Source: Candidatus Campbellbacteria bacterium CG22_combo_CG10-13_8_21_14_all_36_13
GTDB taxonomy: Bacteria; Patescibacteriota; Minisyncoccia; Phycocordibacterales; PCTT01
Length of the DNA: 26,208 nucleotides
Reading direction: 5' to 3'
NCBI GenBank assembly: GCA_002771585.1
Contig: PCTT01000006.1
Coordinates: 1-26,208 of the forward strand
Below, one piece after another: positions 21,401 through 26,208 of this stretch (position 1 is the stretch's first letter; the number at the start of each line of letters is the position of its first letter). A program made the translations under genes and the position numbers. The notes below the pieces were generated by a model. The model was not told the origin of the DNA. It worked only from the letters and a program-made list of their open reading frames with translations, and ran no database searches.

Positions 21401-22758
21401 GAGGATCAATAAGTCCATCATCAAGAACGGTAAACCACGGAAGTTCAACAACATTTACAGTAACACCAAATACAAACTACATAATCAGCTCAGTCTCTGG
21501 TTGTGGAGGAACTCTTTCTGGGACAACGTATACAACAGGAGCAATTACTGGAGCTTGTACTGTCTCTGCGACGTTTTTGCCTACTGCTACAATCCAGGTT
21601 ACATCAAACCTTGCGACGACCTATAGTGTTGCGGGTGTTACAAATGATTCTCTAACAGCGAATCAAACAAAGTCATATACAGTTATACTTCCGGCATCAG
21701 GGAGTCAGAATTATACAATACTTAATGTTCCTAATAAGTCTGGATATTCTAAATCTATAACAGCAAAAATAGGCGGGACGACTGTAGGAAGTACGTCTGG
21801 TGTTGTTTCAACTGGTCAAACTTTATTGTTTACTATCAAATACACGGCATTGATTTCACCGACTGTGTCCATAACAAATCCTGTTAATAATTCTGTATAT
21901 GCAAATGGAGATAATATTCGTGTGGAGGCAACAGCATCAGATTCAGATGGCACGGTTTCGAAGGTTGAGTTTTATAATGGAGCAACAAAATTAGGGGAGG
22001 ATAATAACTCTCCTTATAGATATAATTGGAACAATATTCCGGCTGGCACATATAGTTTTAGAGCAAGGGCTATAGACAATGATGGTTTGTCTACATATTC
22101 AAGTACGATAAGTGTTGTTGTAAAAGTAGATCCAACAATTACATTTTGGGCTTCTCCATCTTTGGTCGCTCCAGGCGAAAAGACCAAGCTATATTGGAGC
22201 AATACAGATGTTACAGAGTGTCATGCGGTTTCTGGTCCTTGGAGTGGGTCTTGGACCGGCAGTTCTGCTATTTCTGGTAATATAGATAGTGGTGTATTGA
22301 GTACACCTGGAATGACTTATACATTTACAATTGGTTGCTCAAACGGCGGTTCTGTATTTACAAAGAGTGATAATGTATCTGTTCAGCCACAGACATTTGA
22401 TATTGAGGTTTCTGGGGCAATGAAATTTAATGGATTGGGAGCTCAAGGAACATCTACTCCAGTAACAATAACAATTGTTCCAAAATATGGCTTTGATAAA
22501 ACTATCACATTTAGTGTTGCTGCTGTTGGTTCTAATAGAAACAAATTAAATGGCTCAAAGTTTGTTTTGTCTCAAAACACCCTCACATCAGATAGGTATA
22601 ATTCTAGTGATGTGACACTCGAAGCTTTTATAAAAGCTCTCACTGAGCCAGGGAAATATACAATCAGAGTTACTGGGTCAAGCTCTGACTTTACAAACAC
22701 CCTAGATGTAGAACTTATTATAGGGAATGTAGATGGTGTAATAATTCAGGAAATTTAA
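18436..22758 (+). CDS. Giant secreted multi-domain surface protein (giant 2)
   Basis: 1440 residues. Sec signal peptide (IFIILFTLLVAGAGFFFV, cleavage near NALT, about 32). By eye: fibronectin-III-like 166-265; the cadherin/Ig-like domain shared with giant 1, 267-368 (EGSTQQVHYVLNNDTG); a second fibronectin-III-like 373-468; a Gly-rich repeat domain (SVSGCGGTLSGTTYTTGAIT) at 475-545 and again at 979-1047; 'VTSN' domains 548-637 and 1050-1138; an InlB B-repeat-like block about 638-901 (TFNSNGGS, TGYTFTGWSPSLPSTMP, several copies); a related Gly-rich domain 903-976; Big-type 1140-1230 (ASDSDGTVSKVEFYNG); WS/Cys Ig-like 1233-1318; and the common C-terminal domain 1318-1440. No LPXTG or membrane anchor at the end. 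InlB-type repeats are known from adhesins and cell-contact proteins; the role here is inferred. Confidence 0.85.
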   Translation: MRGKYRIFIILFTLLVAGAGFFFVNTNIANALTPGTVGNYSCPGADYCTTSYETGAPQSPQLRVAVSCSGSSLEATLEFGLYASYTSRYYIYKDGGYLSQGNLSYYNSATFGPTGISFGSPHTFNYRAYCDGSSTDPPICYWATRQLASLSLTVPAFSSSVCSTASVPTVTTNSISSILQNTSTGGGNVTSAGGASVTARGLVWNTTQNPTLADPYGSTSNGSGTGAFTGYLTGLSPGTTYYVRAYATNSAGTGYGSQVSFTTLSAPVCVNDSTGDVLEGSTQQVHYVLNNDTGAPNSWDKWVDVNAGGCYGLSPSSAGTVTVLNAGARCGFTPSSNVSSDTPFSYQYRIGSPNGLGNICTVSGTVKNKVPPSDVYSAGNVSCVNYSPQASLSWNPSTTGTSPISYRVYEATGAEHNSNSYRLVQDSTSTSFTSGSLNSGGLYYYRVQSYNSVGSGNAIQTRNTATNAYEFYAPNCGITVSTSAGAGGSISPTSASVNYNSTASFTVSPNYYHIISSVSGCGGTLSGTTYTTGAITGACTVSATFTPTATVSVTSNRNITYTISPSVGSSSVTANQTSSHQVTIPAGSGSYTISNLPAAGAGETRTVTATIGGSTVGSTSGTVTTGQTLLFTVNYSTNSYTYSFNSNGGTPNYPSVTQAYNSQVNNPGTPSRTCYNFTGWSPSLPRSMPVGGGSSTAGWSIYSTTITFNSNGGSAVSPITQNCGSALTPPTNPTRTGYTFTGWSPSLPSTMPTSNMSVTAGWSNNAYTLTINPGSCTISGTPRTTTGSVAYGSSISLSASAPTGYTFTGWSGGSCSGTGTCSFTMPAANATVTATCIPNNYTYYFNSNGGSPVPSKTQAYGSALTNPTPPTKTGYTFTGWSPAVPSTMPLNGGSSTAGWSINSYTVTPSTGTGGTVTPNTAQSVTYGSTKAFTVSANTGYTKSNTVGGTCPSGSWSGNTYTTGAITSNCTVSFAFTLNSYTVSTSAGPGGSISPSSRTVNHGSSTTFTVTPNTNYIISSVSGCGGTLSGTTYTTGAITGACTVSATFLPTATIQVTSNLATTYSVAGVTNDSLTANQTKSYTVILPASGSQNYTILNVPNKSGYSKSITAKIGGTTVGSTSGVVSTGQTLLFTIKYTALISPTVSITNPVNNSVYANGDNIRVEATASDSDGTVSKVEFYNGATKLGEDNNSPYRYNWNNIPAGTYSFRARAIDNDGLSTYSSTISVVVKVDPTITFWASPSLVAPGEKTKLYWSNTDVTECHAVSGPWSGSWTGSSAISGNIDSGVLSTPGMTYTFTIGCSNGGSVFTKSDNVSVQPQTFDIEVSGAMKFNGLGAQGTSTPVTITIVPKYGFDKTITFSVAAVGSNRNKLNGSKFVLSQNTLTSDRYNSSDVTLEAFIKALTEPGKYTIRVTGSSSDFTNTLDVELIIGNVDGVIIQEI
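19975..20070 (+). repeat. 96-bp exact direct repeat, copy 1
   Basis: Identical base for base to 21481-21576 inside giant 2. Encodes IISSVSGCGGTLSGTTYTTG followed by AITGACTVSATF. The flanking parts of the same domain are similar but not identical. Confidence 0.9.
21481..21576 (+). repeat. 96-bp exact direct repeat, copy 2
   Basis: Second copy of 19975-20070, 1506 bases downstream (an exact multiple of 3, so recombination between the copies keeps the frame and would delete or add 502 residues). Confidence 0.9.
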
Positions 22759-22780
22759 ATAATAAAATACAACCAAAACA

Positions 22781-22803
22781 AAAAACGCACCATGTGCGTT
22801 TTT
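22781..22803 (+). terminator. Intrinsic terminator after giant 2
   Basis: AAAAACGCAC (22781-22790) and GTGCGTTTTT (22794-22803) form a perfect 10-bp stem around CAT, 22 bases after the stop. Confidence 0.9.
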
Positions 22804-22835
22804 TAATAAATTTTTTTTAAATATACACAAAACAC

Positions 22836-22866
22836 TTGAGTATGTGTGTCTCATATTTGGTACAAT
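22836..22866 (+). promoter_or_regulatory. Possible pilB promoter
   Basis: TTGAGT (22836-22841), 19-bp spacer, TACAAT (22861-22866). The spacer is long. The leader would be about 135 bases and contains the inverted repeat at 22883-22973. Confidence 0.4.
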
Positions 22867-22882
22867 AGGAGTAGTTCAGAAT

Positions 22883-22973
22883 ATGGAATCATGAATTATG
22901 AATTAAGAATCGAACAATAAGTGTTCCGTTTGTTTAGTTTATCTCATTCTTAATTCTTAATTTATTATTCCAT
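22883..22973 (+). repeat. Imperfect inverted repeat in the pilB leader
   Basis: 22883-22910 and 22946-22973 are 28-bp arms matching at 25 of 28 positions when one is reverse-complemented, with a 35-base loop. Built from ATTCTTAATTC-type units. A CCTGCC-family palindrome (22973-22990) follows directly, 17 bases before the pilB start. Confidence 0.7.
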
Positions 22974-23006
22974 GTCTGCCGGCAGGCAGGTTAATTCCTT
23001 AATTAG

Positions 23007-24761
23007 ATGCACATAGAAGAAGAACAACTAAAAGAATTTATACTTGATGCGGGTATTGTTAGTAAGAAGGATTTTGTTGATGTTCTAAAGGAAGCAAAAG
23101 AAAAAGACACCAAAATAGGTGAGGTTTTGTTAAACAAGGGAAAAATCAAAGAAGATGATTTGAGGCGTGTATATGCTCATATTTTGGGGATACCATTCAT
23201 TTCTCTAGCAAATCAGAAAATAGATTTTGATGTGCTTTCATTAATCCCAGAGCCAATTGCCAGAAATAACAATATTGTGGCATTTGCAAAAGATTCAAAA
23301 AATCTGGAGGTGGCAATGCTTGATGTCGACGATTTAAACGCTATTGATTTCGTAAAAAAGAAAGTTGGTCTAAAAATACTACCAAGACTTACAGACTCGG
23401 AATCTATAAAAAGTGCTCTATTACAGTATCAAAAATCTCTAAAGGCAGAATTTGGAGACATAATAGAAAAAGCTACAAATGATATACATACCGTAGAGAC
23501 AAAAGAAGGAGAGGTTGAGTCTGAAGAAGAGTTGAAAAAAATGGCAGAAGGTCTTCCTGTTGTAAAAATAGTAGATACTCTTTTAAGGCATGCAATTTTA
23601 CAAAACGCTTCTGATATTCATGTGGAGCCAATGGAGAAAGAGCTTTTGGTGAGATATAGGATTGATGGAATTTTACACGACGCGATGGTACTCCCCAAAG
23701 GTGTTTCTGCAAGCATTAGCGCTAGAATAAAGATACTTTCAAAGTTGAAACTTGATGAAAAACGATTGCCACAAGATGGGCGATTCAAAATAGAAACAGA
23801 TGGTCAAAAAGTTTCTTTTCGTGTTTCTATTTTGCCAATATATTATGGCGAAAAGATAGTTATGCGACTCTTAAAAGAAAATGCGTCAGGATTTACCCTT
23901 GAATCGCTTGGTTTTCATGGAGAAGGGCTTGAGAGAATACACAAAGCGATAAATCAAAAAACCGGAACAATTCTTACCACAGGACCAACTGGTTCAGGTA
24001 AAACAACAACACTGTATACACTGCTTGATCTTTTGAATACTCCGGAGGTTAATATTTCCACAATTGAAGACCCTGTTGAATATCAGATGCAGAGAATTAA
24101 TCAAACTCAAGTGAGACCAGACATCGGTTTTACATTTAGTAATGGACTTAGATCTCTTATAAGGCAAGACCCAGACATCATTATGGTTGGTGAAATACGA
24201 GACAATGAAACAGCATCGCTTGCTACAAACGCGGCGCTTACAGGCCACTTGGTACTTTCTACGCTTCATACAAACTCTGCTGCTGGCGCTATACCTCGTC
24301 TAATGGATATGAAAATAGAGCCATTTCTACTCGTTTCTACCGTGAGGGTGATTATTGCTCAGCGCTTGGTTAGAAAATTGTGCGGAAGTAAGGAGAAAAG
24401 AACATTGAAAAAAAGTGAGATTGAATCTCTAAAAAAATCTGTTGATTTAGAGAAAGTTTTAAGGGTTTTAAAGGAGGAGGGTGTGGTTGACTCCAAAACA
24501 AAATTAGAAACATTAATATTTTATTCTCCAAAGACTGGTCAGGATGACTGCGAAGACGGGTATAGTGGAAGAATAGGTATACATGAAATTTTGAATGTAT
24601 CAAATACAATAAAAGATCTAATAATTTCTGGCGCTACCGCAGACACGATACAAGAACAAGCTGTTAAAGAAGGCATGCTTACTATGTTTGAGGATGGAAT
24701 ATACAAAGCAGCAATAGGCGTGACCACAATAGAGGAGGTTTTGCGTGTAGTATCCGAATAA
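23007..24761 (+). CDS. pilB: Type IV pilus assembly ATPase PilB
   Basis: 584 residues. N-terminal MshEN-type domain about 1-145 (GIVSKKDFVDVLKEAKEK, IGEVLLNKGKIKEDDLRRVY). ATPase core from about 185: Walker A GPTGSGKTT (326-334), Asp box STIEDPVEY (351-359), Walker B IIMVGEIRD (391-399), His box TGHLVLSTLHTN (412-423). Family knowledge: a cytoplasmic hexamer that powers pilus extension at the base formed by PilC. Oddity: the zinc-binding tetracysteine region (usually CxxC ... CxxC) keeps only Cys459 (RKLCGSKEK) and one Cys in DDCEDGYSGRIGIHE, with a charged insert between, so it probably does not bind zinc in the usual way. GspE, the type II secretion relative, is an alternative, but pilC and the organism type favour a pilus. 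Confidence 0.93.
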   Translation: MHIEEEQLKEFILDAGIVSKKDFVDVLKEAKEKDTKIGEVLLNKGKIKEDDLRRVYAHILGIPFISLANQKIDFDVLSLIPEPIARNNNIVAFAKDSKNLEVAMLDVDDLNAIDFVKKKVGLKILPRLTDSESIKSALLQYQKSLKAEFGDIIEKATNDIHTVETKEGEVESEEELKKMAEGLPVVKIVDTLLRHAILQNASDIHVEPMEKELLVRYRIDGILHDAMVLPKGVSASISARIKILSKLKLDEKRLPQDGRFKIETDGQKVSFRVSILPIYYGEKIVMRLLKENASGFTLESLGFHGEGLERIHKAINQKTGTILTTGPTGSGKTTTLYTLLDLLNTPEVNISTIEDPVEYQMQRINQTQVRPDIGFTFSNGLRSLIRQDPDIIMVGEIRDNETASLATNAALTGHLVLSTLHTNSAAGAIPRLMDMKIEPFLLVSTVRVIIAQRLVRKLCGSKEKRTLKKSEIESLKKSVDLEKVLRVLKEEGVVDSKTKLETLIFYSPKTGQDDCEDGYSGRIGIHEILNVSNTIKDLIISGATADTIQEQAVKEGMLTMFEDGIYKAAIGVTTIEEVLRVVSE

Positions 24762-24865
24762 ATTTTTAATTTTTAATTTCGAATCAATTTTTAATGAATG
24801 AATTTTAAATTAAAATATTTGAACATTCATTCAAAATTTAAAATTTAAAATTTGAAATTCATTTT

Positions 24866-26086
24866 ATGAAGTATAAATACAAAGCAATTAAAAAAGGCGG
24901 GGAGATATATGAGGATTTTGCTGATGCCAAAAGTGAAGAGGATTTATATAGACTATTGAAAGAAAAAGAGGAGACTCTTGTATTTGCCGAGCTAAATGGA
25001 AAATCTAATTTGTTAGAGAAGGTATTGAGTATATTCACAAAGCTTTTTGGTAGGGTAAAAGAGGAAGATAAAATTAATTTTGCAAATAATCTTGGGTCAA
25101 TGATAGAGGCTGGTCTTGCTGTATCTCGTGCGCTAGATGTGATGTCACGGCAGACAAAGAATAAAAAGTTTAAAGAAGTTATTTCAAATATAAACAACTC
25201 ATTAAGAAAGGGGCAAACTCTTTCGAGTGGGCTTGAAGCATATCCAGATATCTTCTCATCAATTTTTGTGTCCATGGTGCGCTCTGGTGAAGAGAGTGGA
25301 AATCTTGGGGGGTCTTTAAAGCTTGTGGCCAATCAGCTTGATAAGGCATATAAACTAAAAAGAAAAATAAAGGGCGCAATGATATATCCTGCGATTATTT
25401 TATCAGCGATGGTTGTTGTGGGTGCTTTGATGCTTATATTTATTGTGCCGACCCTTTCGGCTACATTTGAAGAATTAAAAGTAGAGCTACCAAAATCAAC
25501 ACAGTTTATAATTTTTATTAGTAATTTACTTAAGGATCATTTAATAAACACATTACTCGTAATATCTCTGGTTTGCTCTGCTTTTATATATTGGAAAAGA
25601 ACAAATAGTGGGAAAAAATTATTTCATAAACTAGTATTAAAAATACCCATTATAGGCACGCTTGTGATAGAGACCAATACTGCAAGGACAGCAAGAACCC
25701 TATCTTCACTTCTGACATCTGGTGTTGAGATTGTGAGGGCAACCGAGATTACAGAAGAAGTGATTCAAAATGTACATTTTAAGGAAGTGATTAAAGAAGC
25801 TGGTAAGAAAGTACAAGGTGGCGCCACGTTATCAGAAATTTTTAAATCTTATGAAAACTTGTATCCACCACTAATTAACGAGATGATGGCTGTCGGTGAA
25901 GAAACCGGCCAATTGCCAGAACTCCTTATGAGAGTTGCTGTTTTTTATGAAGAAGACATAGATGAGAAGACAAAAAACATGTCTACAATAATAGAACCAT
26001 TTTTGATGGTAATAATTGGTACTGTTGTTGGATTTTTTGCAATATCAATGATTACACCAATGTATTCACTTTCGAATAGTATTTAA
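24866..26086 (+). CDS. pilC: Type IV pilus inner-membrane platform protein PilC
   Basis: 406 residues, full length. GspF/PilC family: short N-terminal region (KYKYKAIKKGGEIYEDFADA), first T2SSF domain about 68-190 (FANNLGSMIEAGLAVSRALD, SGEESGNLGGSL), membrane segments about 170-195 and 222-243, second T2SSF domain about 270-390 with ARTLSSLLTSGVEIVRATEI and VGEETGQLPELL, and a last membrane segment about 380-398. It anchors the pilus base and couples to PilB. It lies 104 bases after pilB across an AT-only spacer made of AATTTTAAATT-type units; no terminator, so co-transcription is likely. The start is ATG 24866, just before the first conserved strand. Confidence 0.94.
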   Translation: MKYKYKAIKKGGEIYEDFADAKSEEDLYRLLKEKEETLVFAELNGKSNLLEKVLSIFTKLFGRVKEEDKINFANNLGSMIEAGLAVSRALDVMSRQTKNKKFKEVISNINNSLRKGQTLSSGLEAYPDIFSSIFVSMVRSGEESGNLGGSLKLVANQLDKAYKLKRKIKGAMIYPAIILSAMVVVGALMLIFIVPTLSATFEELKVELPKSTQFIIFISNLLKDHLINTLLVISLVCSAFIYWKRTNSGKKLFHKLVLKIPIIGTLVIETNTARTARTLSSLLTSGVEIVRATEITEEVIQNVHFKEVIKEAGKKVQGGATLSEIFKSYENLYPPLINEMMAVGEETGQLPELLMRVAVFYEEDIDEKTKNMSTIIEPFLMVIIGTVVGFFAISMITPMYSLSNSI

Positions 26087-26087
26087 G

Positions 26088-26160
26088 AGTCTATAAAGTC
26101 TATAAAGTCCATAAAGTCGAACGTCCATAAAGTTTACAAAGTCCACCTGCCGGTAGGCAG
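26088..26160 (+). repeat. TATAAAGTC tandem repeats plus palindrome
   Basis: About six degenerate units of AGTCTATAA/AGTCCATAA from 26088 to 26144, then CTGCC-GGTA-GGCAG (26147-26160). The same unit type is found at 4229-4262, upstream of clpP. Confidence 0.65.
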
Positions 26161-26170
26161 TTAAAGTCAA

Positions 26171-26208
26171 ATGTTAAAAGAAAAAAATCAAAAGAATATA
26201 AGAAAAGT
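26171..26208 (+). CDS. Possible start of the next gene, cut by the window edge
   Basis: ATG at 26171 opens MLKEKNQKNIRK and runs off the edge. A short basic N-terminus directly after pilC would fit a prepilin leader, but the diagnostic Gly-Phe-x-x-x-Glu is not yet reached, so this is only a guess from position. Confidence 0.25.
   Translation, partial: MLKEKNQKNIRK

Noticed and set aside
12459..22758. Sortase-anchored (LPXTG) surface proteins
   Set aside because: Both giants end in charged/acidic residues (IEEF, IQEI) without LPXTG, hydrophobic stretch or basic tail.
12459..22758. Frameshift or assembly join creating the giants
   Set aside because: Both are single open frames with signal peptide, consistent domain order and a terminator directly after the stop.

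Overview
The window looks like chromosome of an AT-rich bacterium of the Candidate Phyla Radiation (Patescibacteria), most likely the Parcubacteria group. This is inferred, not measured. The grounds are: a trigger factor with no recognisable PPIase domain, small TrmB-type regulators, a pyrophosphatase pump, type IV pilus genes beside very large secreted beta-domain proteins, and gene gaps filled with CCTGCCGGCAGG-type palindromes and degenerate AT-rich repeats. TGA is used as a stop (GNAT gene, 1262-1264), so the TGA=Gly code of Gracilibacteria/Absconditabacteria does not apply.

Layout. 1-466 is the 3' part of an unrecognised gene whose end runs through a perfect palindrome and a terminator. 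487-2634 is a compact accessory island: a 32-codon mini-ORF (minus) that copies the tail of the nearby acetyltransferase gene, a divergent RelB/YafQ-like toxin-antitoxin pair (plus), then a GNAT acetyltransferase and a TrmB-like regulator (both minus). 2725-3640 holds an orphan gene of unknown function, a structured 3' region with a strong terminator, several perfect palindromes and a 21-codon ORF. 3640-5680 (minus) is tig-clpP, the nascent-chain chaperone and protease. 6074-7381 (minus) is a two-gene unit for a coiled-coil secreted protein and a single-pass membrane protein. 7797-11170 (minus) is nusA then hppA. nusA has a good promoter and a 5' leader containing a terminator-like hairpin. 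The two genes share a twin-repeat element just before their start codons.

11512-22758 (plus) is the most distinctive part: three paralogous small single-pass membrane proteins (11512, 11992, 17919), two of them directly followed by a giant Sec-secreted protein of 1764 and 1440 residues. Both giants are built from fibronectin-III, Ig/cadherin-like and InlB-like repeats plus a recurring domain starting 'VTSN', and they share a C-terminal domain. This is a twice-repeated 'small membrane protein + giant surface protein' module. It ends at pilB-pilC (23007-26086), the ATPase and platform protein of a type IV pilus, so the whole right half may serve the cell surface. The start of another gene is cut by the right edge.

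Gene expression: several genes in the left island have a near-consensus -35/-10 whose -10 lies 6-9 bases before the start codon, which implies leaderless mRNAs. Most operons end in clear intrinsic terminators.
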